This document shows positions 1 through 7,334 of a stretch of 11,054 bases of DNA, in pieces. Below the pieces are notes generated by a model, which saw only the letters and a list, made by a program, of their open reading frames with translations, was not told the DNA's origin and ran no database searches. Each line of letters opens with the position of its first letter. The stretch's first letter is position 1. The position numbers were made by a program, and so were the translations under genes. Origin of the DNA: an uncultured Candidatus Altimarinota bacterium (GTDB lineage Bacteria; Patescibacteriota; Gracilibacteria; UBA4473); NCBI GenBank assembly GCA_938021445.1, contig CALIGR010000096.1, positions 1 through 11,054 of the forward strand, given 5' to 3'.

Positions 1-941
1 CCAAGCGCTTTTTCAATTTCTTCAATGCATTTAATTACGTAATGTACTTCATCCGTGTTGAGGCACTGAAACATTTTTTCTCTTAGAAATCCTAAAAAGT
101 CATGACCGAAAGTCCTGAAATCCTGACCTTGTGTAGCAATATGATTTAAAATATCTAATCCTTCTTGCGTTTGATTACCGGCAAGCGATTTATAAAAGTT
201 CTCAAGCGTTTCACTATTAGAGATCCCGAGACTTGATCTCACTTGATCTTCGGTAAGCTTTTGTTCACATTCAGCGGCGGTCTGCTCTAGACTTGAAATC
301 GCGTCTCTTAGTCCACCTTCCGCTTTTCGAGCGATGAGCTCTAAACTGGTTTTATCATAAATGATGTTTTCTTCGGCGCAGATGTACTCGAGTCTTTCGA
401 CGAGCTGCTCGAGCATGAAGCGCTGAAAGGAAAAAACCTGACAACGAGAGATGATCGTTTCTGGAACTTTATGAAGCTCGGTTGTGGCGAGGCAGAAAAA
501 AGCATGATCTGGTGGTTCTTCAAGCGTTTTAAGGAGCGCGTTGAACGCTTCTTTAGTGAGCATGTGTACCTCATCGATGATGTAGACCTTTCGCTTGGCG
601 ATATTAGGGGCAAAGTTGATTTTATCTCTTAAATCTCGAATTTCGTCGATTCCTCGGTTTGAAGCGGCGTCGATTTCGATCACATCGACTAAAGTTCCAT
701 TCGCCGTGCCGGTACAGAAATCACAAGCCCCACACGGGTCTCCGTCCTTGAGGTTCTGGCAGTTAAGTCCTTTAGCAAAGATCCGAGCGGTAGACGTTTT
801 CCCCGTTCCTCGGCTTCCGGTAAACAAATAAGCGTGAGCCGGTTTTTCTGATTTTAAAGCGTTTTGAAGTGTTTTGCGCACACTCGTTTGTCCAACGAGG
901 TCACTAAAAGTTTGTGGTCGATACTTTAAAAAGAGAGACAT
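1..941 (-). CDS. dnaX: DNA polymerase III subunit gamma/tau, 5' portion (cut by the window edge)
   Basis: This is the clamp-loader ATPase of the replicative polymerase, which opens the sliding clamp and loads it on primed DNA. 313 residues are visible, starting at ATG (939-941) with the typical opening MSLFLKYRPQTFSDLVGQ. Seen in order: Walker A GSRGTGKT (42-49), four zinc-ligand cysteines (61, 70, 73, 76), Walker B with IIDEVHML (121-128), the SRC motif with the arginine finger (Arg166), and the sensor 2 motif EGGLRDA (208-214). These cover the AAA+ core and lid, and the frame continues into the clamp-loader collar domain. The C-terminal tau region lies outside the window, so a programmed frameshift cannot be judged. 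The gene follows the S74 protein after 66 bp. No Shine-Dalgarno motif is seen, and the gap holds only a weak TAAAAT -10-like hexamer, so it may be co-transcribed. Identification is secure. Confidence 0.97.
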   Translation of the reverse strand, partial: MSLFLKYRPQTFSDLVGQTSVRKTLQNALKSEKPAHAYLFTGSRGTGKTSTARIFAKGLNCQNLKDGDPCGACDFCTGTANGTLVDVIEIDAASNRGIDEIRDLRDKINFAPNIAKRKVYIIDEVHMLTKEAFNALLKTLEEPPDHAFFCLATTELHKVPETIISRCQVFSFQRFMLEQLVERLEYICAEENIIYDKTSLELIARKAEGGLRDAISSLEQTAAECEQKLTEDQVRSSLGISNSETLENFYKSLAGNQTQEGLDILNHIATQGQDFRTFGHDFLGFLREKMFQCLNTDEVHYVIKCIEEIEKAL

Positions 942-1007
942 GAGAAAATTTGTGGGAAATTTTACCTTCACACCCTATTTAGATTGGGATTTTTAGAAAG
1001 TCTAGTT

Positions 1008-2486
1008 TTATGATTTTAGCAGTTCGATTTCTGCTTGTTGCGCTTTGATAGCCTCAAGTAAAAGTGGGATCATCTTTTGGTAGTTGAGTGACTTGATCCC
1101 TTCATCGTCTGTACTCACCACTTCAGGGAAAATAACTTCAACTTCTTGGGCAATAAAACCGTATTCAGGATTGGCTTCTGGGGTCTTTTTCCAGTTGTAT
1201 TTTTTACCTTCCAGTTTTAGTACTTTTTCTAAGATTTTTGGTGAGTCCAAATTTTGAATGTTTGTTTTAAGGCTTGCGTCAGAAGGAGAGACATTGTCGC
1301 CTCGGATCGTTCCATCTACATCAAGTGTGTAACTAGGGCTGTCCTCATTGATTCCAATTCTCCCACTGCTTAAGTCCCCATGAATAATACCAGCAATGTT
1401 AAGCTGGTCATTTCCATTTTTTTGAGCGACTTCTTGATTGGCTCCAATAACAATGTTTCTTGATCCGTTTTGAATTAAACTCCCAGCACTATGACCAATA
1501 AGTATATTTTCGTGACTTGTTTTTAAATCATCCCCCGCATACGCCCCAAGTATGACAGCGCGATCGATTATTTCACTACCGTTATCTTTTCCGTTGGCGG
1601 CCATATAGCCAATCACTACATTTTCATCTCCACTTTGATTATTCTCAAGCGAGCTATTGCCGATAGCCGTATTGTTCTCAGCTTCATTTGTACTGTCTGC
1701 CCCAGAGTTATTTCCCCAGTAAATGTTTCCGTTCTCGCTGTTCCCACCATTGCTAACACTTGAAAGACAATTACCCCCATCGATACAGATATCAGAGCTG
1801 CTGCTTACATATATATTTCCATTTACTTTTAATTTTTGATCAGGGCTTGCGTTTCCAATACCAACGTTTCCGTTAGGAAGAAAGGTCATAATTACATCGA
1901 GAGAGGAGTAGTCGTTGTTAGCTTTTGTGATATAGAGGTCTTGATTAAAGGCGGTTAATTCCCAGTTGCCGTTTGGGGCTTGGTCTTTTTCTTGAATTCT
2001 TATAGCTGGGTAATCGCCCTCGATACGAAGGGCTGTGGCGTCGGGATAGCCTGAAGCGGTATTAAGATGTACTAAGTCTTGAGCTAAGGTACTTGATCCG
2101 ACTCCGGCTCGATTAAGGGTGTAGATATGAGTTGGGGTTTTGGTCCAAGGGAGTCCAGAGAGATTTTCACCACTTCCGTAATAATTTGTAGCAGTCACAT
2201 CTCCAGCAAAGTCGATTCTAGATGATGGGGAAGCGACTCCAAATCCCCATTTATCATCTGAAAAATCACCAATGGTATTATTATCATCTCGAGTAATTCC
2301 TTTCAATGTTCCAATAACCTCATTAAATTCAGTGGCAGAAAGGCTATCTCCTTCATTTTTAGTTAGAAAATCATTCACGCTGAAAATGGTGGCTTCTGAT
2401 TTAAGTGGTGAAAGTGTGAAAATAAGTATTAAACTTAAGCTCGTATATAGTAATTTATGGATCGCTTTTGATTTGTTTTTTTTCAT
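1008..2486 (-). CDS. Secreted S74 (intramolecular chaperone) domain surface protein, YadA-head-like repeats
   Basis: A 492-aa exported protein, probably a trimeric surface fibre or adhesin. Seen: a Sec signal peptide (basic 1-11, hydrophobic 12-28, likely cut after SEA at 30-32); three copies of a GxGI/GxGV..SP...L/I.V.G motif (about 80-96, 206-225, 375-393); a block of YadA/Hep_Hag-like repeats (NTAIGNSSL 272, NVVIGYMAA 289, AVILGAYAG 310, NILIGHSAG 327, NIVIGANQ 344) spaced 17-21 residues apart; a cysteine pair (234, 240); and a C-terminal Peptidase S74 domain (about 402-492) with SDASLK, GFIAQEVE (443-450) and an ending rich in coiled-coil character. Known for the family: in endosialidase tailspikes this domain trimerises the protein, then cuts itself off with a Ser/Lys dyad five residues apart. 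Ser402 and Lys407 fit. The start codon overlaps the murG stop (ATGA), implying translational coupling. The ligand is unknown, and adhesion is inferred. Confidence 0.88.
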   Translation of the reverse strand: MKKNKSKAIHKLLYTSLSLILIFTLSPLKSEATIFSVNDFLTKNEGDSLSATEFNEVIGTLKGITRDDNNTIGDFSDDKWGFGVASPSSRIDFAGDVTATNYYGSGENLSGLPWTKTPTHIYTLNRAGVGSSTLAQDLVHLNTASGYPDATALRIEGDYPAIRIQEKDQAPNGNWELTAFNQDLYITKANNDYSSLDVIMTFLPNGNVGIGNASPDQKLKVNGNIYVSSSSDICIDGGNCLSSVSNGGNSENGNIYWGNNSGADSTNEAENNTAIGNSSLENNQSGDENVVIGYMAANGKDNGSEIIDRAVILGAYAGDDLKTSHENILIGHSAGSLIQNGSRNIVIGANQEVAQKNGNDQLNIAGIIHGDLSSGRIGINEDSPSYTLDVDGTIRGDNVSPSDASLKTNIQNLDSPKILEKVLKLEGKKYNWKKTPEANPEYGFIAQEVEVIFPEVVSTDDEGIKSLNYQKMIPLLLEAIKAQQAEIELLKS

Positions 2487-3535
2487 GTAGTGATTGTCTG
2501 GGTAATTAAAGCCTCACAGCTTTGTAGGTTAAAGGACTTTAGGTTTTTTGCTAGTTTTTCATCCTTGAGGATTTGATTAATCGTGTTAACAAAAACTTCA
2601 TCAGTTAGGTGTTTTTGTTCAAGTGTATAAGCTAGTTTTTGTTCTTTAAAGTATTCAGCGTTTAGTCTTTGATGATCTCTTGCCGAGGTAGGAAGAGGAA
2701 TGAGGAGTGATTTTTTTTGGGCAGATAGGATTTGAAATATTGAGCCGCTCGCTCGAGTAATGACTAAGTCAGAATCGTGAATAGCCTGAATAATTTCTTC
2801 TTGAGGGAGTAGATCAAATTGTTCTAATCTACCGGTTAATTTATTTAAATTTTTATCTTTTGGTGATGCTTTGATTTTATCACGAATCCCGGTGACTAAC
2901 TTTATGTTGTATTTTTGAAGCAGTGCATCTTGATTTTGTTCAATTAATTTGTTCAAGAATTCAGCTCCCTGAGAACCTCCGAAAATAAGAATATTTTGAA
3001 GTTCACCAGACTTAGTTTCTGTTTTTTTAAGTTTTTTATCATAAAAAAGAGGCGTTGCGTCTTGCCCAAAGTTTCGAAAAACTTTGTCGGCACTTTTTTC
3101 AAAGTATTTCCCGAGAGTGCCTGTGACAATATCTGACTCATGTAGATATATTCGGCCTTTAAATCGACTTAGATATTTAAGTGCTAGAAGAAACGGGAAA
3201 CCGACAAAACCGCCTTTAAAAAAAATTACATCAGGATTAAGATTTTTAATTAGTTTTTTAGCCTTTAGTATACTCCCTAAAATTTTAAAAGCGTTGGTGA
3301 AGCTCTGAAAACTAAAGTGGTAGTGTATTTTGAAGGCCCTAAAATAATAAGTTTTAAACTGTGAGCTATTTAGGCCAAAACTGTCTTTTATAATCTGTCG
3401 GTCTAGTTCGTTATCGTTTACGATTAAATCAACCTGGTGCCCATTTTTAATGAGCTCAGTGGCAAGAGGATAAAGTGGCATAATGTGCCCGCCGGTTCCT
3501 CCGCCGATTAACAGTATTTTTTTTTCGGCTTTCAT
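2483..3535 (-). CDS. murG: MurG, undecaprenyldiphospho-muramoylpentapeptide GlcNAc transferase
   Basis: MurG moves GlcNAc from UDP-GlcNAc to lipid I, making lipid II on the inner face of the cytoplasmic membrane. The 350 residues match the usual length. Seen: the N-terminal glycine loop GGGTGGH (11-17) with the conserved His17, FFKGGFVGFP (105-114), LHESD (131-135, where many family members have HEQN), the second glycine loop GGSQG (186-190), and the donor-site segment ending in DHQRLNAEYF (287-296), a GT-B glycosyltransferase layout. One oddity: the Glu of the RAG..TI.E motif that binds the UDP-GlcNAc ribose appears to be Gln268, with the preceding loop one residue shorter (RASGSIFQ). The start is ATG, 8 bp after the ftsW stop. 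The TGA stop overlaps the start of the S74 gene by 4 nt. The ftsW-murG order is that of a division and cell-wall cluster. Confidence 0.95.
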   Translation of the reverse strand: MKAEKKILLIGGGTGGHIMPLYPLATELIKNGHQVDLIVNDNELDRQIIKDSFGLNSSQFKTYYFRAFKIHYHFSFQSFTNAFKILGSILKAKKLIKNLNPDVIFFKGGFVGFPFLLALKYLSRFKGRIYLHESDIVTGTLGKYFEKSADKVFRNFGQDATPLFYDKKLKKTETKSGELQNILIFGGSQGAEFLNKLIEQNQDALLQKYNIKLVTGIRDKIKASPKDKNLNKLTGRLEQFDLLPQEEIIQAIHDSDLVITRASGSIFQILSAQKKSLLIPLPTSARDHQRLNAEYFKEQKLAYTLEQKHLTDEVFVNTINQILKDEKLAKNLKSFNLQSCEALITQTITT

Positions 3536-3543
3536 TTAAAAGT

Positions 3544-4653
3544 TTAAAACACGTACTTACGACGTTTGTTATCTGTGGTTTGGGTTGAGAGCTGGAGTAG
3601 AATTCCAAAAGCAGCGAAAGTCGCCCAAAGCGAGGTCCCACCGTAAGAAATAAGCGGGAGCGTAATCCCTGTGTTTGGGAGTAGGGCCAGATTTACGCCA
3701 ATATTGATCATGGCCTGAAAGAGAATCCAACAGGTAATCCCGACCGCTAAGAGTCGGTTAAACTCGTTTTGACTGTTTTGAGCGATCAGAAAACCGCGAT
3801 AAGCAATGTAAAAGTAAGCCCCAAGTAGTATGAGTATCCGAACGAATCCAAGTTCTTCGGCAATAGCCGCAAAAATAGTATCAGACTGGACCTCGGGTAA
3901 ATAATCAAACTTCTGCACAGAGTTTTGAAATCCTCGCCCAAAAACTCCACCTGATCCTATCGCTATAAGGGCTTGCTTAACTTGGTATCCAGCACCCATT
4001 GGATCAAGATCTGGATTGAGAAATACATTGATCCGACGTTGGATATAGTCGTTACTTAAAATGACGACACTCCCAGTCACCACCGCTACTCCCGCCCCCC
4101 CGATGACGTGTTGGATATTCGCGCCCGCTACAAAGTAGATAGCGGCAGCCGTGAGAACCAGAACCAGGAGTGAACCAAAATCTGGCTGGGCCATAATCAG
4201 AATGGCCGGGATCCCAAGTATGAACATAAAAGGGATGAGCCCGCCCTGAACTTTGCCGACCTGATTACTTTTTCCCGCAAAAACCGCTGATAAAAAAATA
4301 ATAATACTGAGTTTCATTACTTCTGTTGGCTGAATGGAAAAAGGGCCAATTTTGAGCCAGGACTTCGCAGCGGTTCCAAAGTCTTGTCCAATCAAGAGGA
4401 CCAAAATAAGCAAGCTTACCGCAAACATGAATACCAGAGGTGAAACTCTTCTTAACAGATCTAGCGGGAACTTGAAGGCCAGCAAGAAGACCGGGATCCC
4501 GATAACAATATATAAAAAATGACGAACGAAGTAGTAGTTATTCCGCCCGACAAGATCAAAACTTCCAGCCACAGACATTGAGCTCATCATCACGAGACCA
4601 AAAAGGGTCAAGAGAATGAAAGTGATAAATAAACCTCGATCAACACTATGCAT
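3544..4653 (-). CDS. ftsW: FtsW, SEDS-family peptidoglycan glycosyltransferase
   Basis: A polytopic membrane protein of the SEDS family, which polymerises lipid II into glycan strands at the division site together with a class B penicillin-binding protein. 369 residues, normal length. Seen: about ten hydrophobic segments, the loop KSWLKIGPFSIQPTEVMKL (97-115), AQPDFGS (155-161), the long periplasmic-side loop with NPDLDPMGAGYQ (213-224) and GGVFGRGF (235-242), the catalytic-loop Asp258 in PEVQSDTIFAAIAEELGF (253-270), and the C-terminal signature NIGVNLALLPNTGITLPLISYGG (317-339, cited in part). RodA belongs to the same family. FtsW is preferred because murG follows after 8 bp. It begins at ATG (4651-4653), 39 bp after purD, without a Shine-Dalgarno motif, so co-transcription with purD is possible. 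Confidence 0.93.
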   Translation of the reverse strand: MHSVDRGLFITFILLTLFGLVMMSSMSVAGSFDLVGRNNYYFVRHFLYIVIGIPVFLLAFKFPLDLLRRVSPLVFMFAVSLLILVLLIGQDFGTAAKSWLKIGPFSIQPTEVMKLSIIIFLSAVFAGKSNQVGKVQGGLIPFMFILGIPAILIMAQPDFGSLLVLVLTAAAIYFVAGANIQHVIGGAGVAVVTGSVVILSNDYIQRRINVFLNPDLDPMGAGYQVKQALIAIGSGGVFGRGFQNSVQKFDYLPEVQSDTIFAAIAEELGFVRILILLGAYFYIAYRGFLIAQNSQNEFNRLLAVGITCWILFQAMINIGVNLALLPNTGITLPLISYGGTSLWATFAAFGILLQLSTQTTDNKRRKYVF

Positions 4654-4692
4654 AACGAGGGTACTTTAGTGTTTTTACTCAAAATCAAAAAT

Positions 4693-6021
4693 CTAACTTC
4701 GAATCTTTTGCATATGCTGCATTCGTTTGTCGATGAGTGCCTCTGTACCAATGTCTTTTCGATGAAATAAAGGCCCGGAGAAATTCTTAATTTTTTCGTT
4801 ACAGTCAGCCAAAGCTTCAGCTAAGTTTTTTCCAGTTCCCAAGATACCAATAGCCCTTGAGCCTTTTAGCATTAGTTGATTATCTTCAAGTGAAACGGAA
4901 GCAAAGTAGCAGTTTTTTATCTTACTTGGGTCTATAATTTTTATCGGTTTATTTTTGACCGAATTGGCTGGGTAGCCTTCGGGGCAGAGATATTTTACAA
5001 CCGTTGCGACGGGTTTAAATTTTAATGTACCGATATCACTCAGTTTTCCTTCAATGGCTTTTTCACAAACGGCTACAAAATCAGTTTCTAAGATCGGAAG
5101 AATGTTAAGCGCTTCGGGGTCACCAAAACGAGCGTTGTATTCAATGAGTTTGACCCCAAATTTCGTCACCATAAAGCCTCCGTACATGATACCAACAAAA
5201 TCTTCACTGGTTTCTGCTTTGACAGCTTTCATGGTCTGCACCGTGATTTGGTGTGCCTGATTTAGATCTTCCTGAGTCAAAAAGGGGAGTGCATGATGCT
5301 CATCACTGATACATCCCATACCGCCAGTGTTCGGTCCCATATCACCTTCAAAAGCTCTTTTATGATCTTGTATCGCTGGGCAGTCGAGGACGGTGGTTCC
5401 ATCGACTATCGAGATAAGTGAAAATTCTTCCCCGATAAATTTTTCTTCAAAAACGACTCGTCCAAATTTTTCGATAGATTTCAGAGCGAAATCTTCAACT
5501 TCTTGAAAACTTTGAAAATGCTCACCAGCTACTAAAACACCTTTACCACCGAGTAAGCCATCAGCTTTTATGACAATTTGACCTTCAAGTTTTTTATAAA
5601 ACTTTTCTCTTTCTGCGGAGTTACTGACATCCGTTGAAACAAGGTATTGAGGCTGCCCAGGAATGTCGTGTTTTTCGCAAAGATTTCGAGTGAAAGATTT
5701 AGAAGATTCAAGTTGAGCGCATTTTTTAGTTGGAGAAAATGATTTTATACCCATTTCTAAAAGCACATCGGTAGCGCCGATCCCAATGGGGTCATCTGGG
5801 CCAACGATGGCAAAATCTGGAGCTATTTCTTGGGCGACTTTTTTAACTTCATCCAGATTCATATAATCACCAACGATTACTTTTTTAGATAGCTTTTTAA
5901 TGCCCGGATTGAGCGCATTTCCAAAGTTGTAAATTTCTGGATTTTGAGGCGATATTGAAAGGGCTTCTATGATAGCGTTCTCTCTTCCACCGTTACCGAT
6001 AACGAGTATTTTTTTGGGCAT
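4693..6021 (-). CDS. purD: Phosphoribosylamine-glycine ligase (GAR synthetase)
   Basis: Catalyses the second step of de novo purine synthesis: 5-phosphoribosylamine + glycine + ATP to glycinamide ribonucleotide, in the cytoplasm. 442 residues from the chosen start. Seen: N-terminal GNGGREN (9-15), GPDDPIGIGATD (74-85), ESSKSFTR (105-112), the ATP-grasp segment KADGLLGGKGV (152-162), DHKRAFEGDMGPNTGGMG (219-236), the metal-binding EYNARFGDPE (294-303), and the C-terminal PurD domain with CPEGYP (346-351) and RAIGILGTG (389-397). A TTG four codons upstream (6031-6033) keeps the frame open, but the ATG at 6019-6021 gives the family's usual beginning MPKKILVIGNGGRE, and a TATATT -10-like box at 6038-6043 leaves no room for a TTG start. 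It sits alone between pilus and cell-wall genes, with no other purine gene in view. Stop TAG. Confidence 0.95.
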   Translation of the reverse strand: MPKKILVIGNGGRENAIIEALSISPQNPEIYNFGNALNPGIKKLSKKVIVGDYMNLDEVKKVAQEIAPDFAIVGPDDPIGIGATDVLLEMGIKSFSPTKKCAQLESSKSFTRNLCEKHDIPGQPQYLVSTDVSNSAEREKFYKKLEGQIVIKADGLLGGKGVLVAGEHFQSFQEVEDFALKSIEKFGRVVFEEKFIGEEFSLISIVDGTTVLDCPAIQDHKRAFEGDMGPNTGGMGCISDEHHALPFLTQEDLNQAHQITVQTMKAVKAETSEDFVGIMYGGFMVTKFGVKLIEYNARFGDPEALNILPILETDFVAVCEKAIEGKLSDIGTLKFKPVATVVKYLCPEGYPANSVKNKPIKIIDPSKIKNCYFASVSLEDNQLMLKGSRAIGILGTGKNLAEALADCNEKIKNFSGPLFHRKDIGTEALIDKRMQHMQKIRS

Positions 6022-6037
6022 ATTTAAAAACAACCAG

Positions 6038-6043
6038 AATATA
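6038..6043 (-). promoter_or_regulatory. Possible -10 box upstream of purD
   Basis: On the minus strand TATATT (within TATATATT) lies 16 bp before the purD ATG in the AT-rich gap after pilC. The best -35 candidate, TTCAAA at a 16-bp spacing, is poor, so this rests mainly on the -10-like hexamer in AT-rich DNA. If real, transcription would begin at about 6031 and give a leader of roughly 10 nt, and purD could be expressed apart from the pilus genes. Confidence 0.28.
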
Positions 6044-6087
6044 TAGATTGATTGTTTTTTTTGAAGCTAAACAATTTTTTTAGTGTT

Positions 6088-7332
6088 TTAACTCCCCATA
6101 ATTTGCTCATTCATTTTAAGGATCGGCAGATAGATGGCCAAAATCATAAAGACGGCTCCACCGGCGATGACACCAAGGATTATTGGTTCCATGATCTTAG
6201 ACAGGCCTCCAATTTTTCGTTCGAGCTCCTCTTGGTAAAAGTCGGCAGCTTTCCCCATAACCGAATCGAGTGAAGCGGTTTTTTCACCAATAGACATCAT
6301 GTTGACGAGCATCCGTGGGAAGAGCTTTTCATCATCAGATAAATTTTCAGCGATAGAAATCCCTTTGGTTAGATCGTCTGCAGCGAGGAGCAGTTTGTCT
6401 TGGTAGGTTGGATTTTCAGCGATACTCGATGCGATTTTGAGACTTTCTACGACCGGTACTCCAGCCCCAATAAGGAAACCAAAAATTCGACAGACTCTTA
6501 CTAAGATCATTTTTTTCATAATTTGCCCAGAAATAGGGGCAACGAGGATGAAGTTACTCCAGGCTCTTTTCCCAGAGCGGCTGCTTTTCCATTTTCCAAA
6601 TCCAACAAAAGTTGCAAAGGCGCCAAGGGCTAAAAGATACCAGTAAGAGAGTACGAAATTACTCGCTCCAATTAAGAGTCGCGTGGCAAAAGGAAGGTTG
6701 CCTGAGCCTCCAAAAAGTTCTTCTAATTTTGGGACGACGAATATTAAGACGATCACCGTTAGCAGCACCATTACGACGAGTACAACAACTGGATAGATCA
6801 TGACCGCCTTGATTTTGTTCGTCAGGCCGTAGACTTGTTGGTACTGAGCGACTAATTCTTTCATAATAGAATTTAGTTTCCCTGATTTTTCTCCAGCCTC
6901 TACAACCGAGCAAGTGGCTTCATCAAATACATCCGAATTGTTTCTAAGAGCAACGGCTAAGCTACTACCCTCTTCAATTTGATCTCTCATATCCTCGATA
7001 ACTCGTTTTAGTAATTCATTTTTGGTTTGGTCTTTTAGTAGATTTAGTGCGTCAATAATTGGAAGTCCCGCGCTTAGCATCGCGCCCAGAAGCTGGAAAA
7101 AAAGTAGCTTTTCAGCTAATTTTATTGAGGAGGTATGTGCCACAACCCATTCATTGATAGCGTCCATTGCGGATAGACTTTCGCCCTGAACCTGTTCCTC
7201 AAATTTTTTGTCAGCCGCAATATCAAGGACTAGGTCACTCTCGTTTTTTATTTGAGGCGTCACTTGAGGCAAAACAGGTTCTTGTCCTGGATTCGCAGCA
7301 GTCGAGAATGGGCTTTGATTTTGACCTAGCAT
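6088..7332 (-). CDS. pilC: Type IV pilus assembly platform protein PilC (GspF family)
   Basis: Inner-membrane platform protein of the type IV pilus, coupling the PilB motor to pilin insertion into the growing fibre. 414 residues, the normal size for PilC/GspF. Seen: a hydrophilic N-terminal region rich in Pro and Gln (about 7-30), then two T2SSF domains (about 75-200 and 277-405). Each carries the family motif after a conserved helix: GEKSGKL (147-153) and GEKTASL (349-355). Membrane segments lie at about 178-200 (after the YP at 180-181), 228-246 and 382-404, the last following MEPIILG (381-387). It begins at ATG only 2 bp after the pilB stop, so the two are surely co-transcribed. Stop TAA. 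No other reading of this gene is likely, although GspF of a type II secretion system cannot be separated from PilC by sequence alone. Confidence 0.95.
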   Translation of the reverse strand: MLGQNQSPFSTAANPGQEPVLPQVTPQIKNESDLVLDIAADKKFEEQVQGESLSAMDAINEWVVAHTSSIKLAEKLLFFQLLGAMLSAGLPIIDALNLLKDQTKNELLKRVIEDMRDQIEEGSSLAVALRNNSDVFDEATCSVVEAGEKSGKLNSIMKELVAQYQQVYGLTNKIKAVMIYPVVVLVVMVLLTVIVLIFVVPKLEELFGGSGNLPFATRLLIGASNFVLSYWYLLALGAFATFVGFGKWKSSRSGKRAWSNFILVAPISGQIMKKMILVRVCRIFGFLIGAGVPVVESLKIASSIAENPTYQDKLLLAADDLTKGISIAENLSDDEKLFPRMLVNMMSIGEKTASLDSVMGKAADFYQEELERKIGGLSKIMEPIILGVIAGGAVFMILAIYLPILKMNEQIMGS

Positions 7333-7334
7333 TT

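Noticed and set aside
1008..2486. Prophage or phage tail-fibre origin of the S74 gene
   Set aside because: No other phage gene is present, the neighbours are housekeeping genes, and the protein has a Sec signal peptide, which phage tail fibres lack.
2483..2486. UGA read as glycine (Gracilibacteria/Absconditabacteria code)
   Set aside because: murG ends at TGA at the expected family length inside an ATGA overlap, and none of the long conserved genes is broken by an in-frame TGA, as would happen if UGA coded for Gly.
6022..6033. TTG start for purD four codons upstream of the ATG
   Set aside because: The ATG at 6019-6021 matches the family N-terminus, and the TTG lies too close to the only -10-like box. 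It adds four residues of no conserved character.
6051..6082. AT-only hairpin (ATTGTTT/AAACAAT followed by a T run on the plus strand) between pilC and purD
   Set aside because: The T run would serve plus-strand transcription, but no plus-strand gene exists here. On the minus strand no U-tract follows, and the 7-bp stem has one GC pair.
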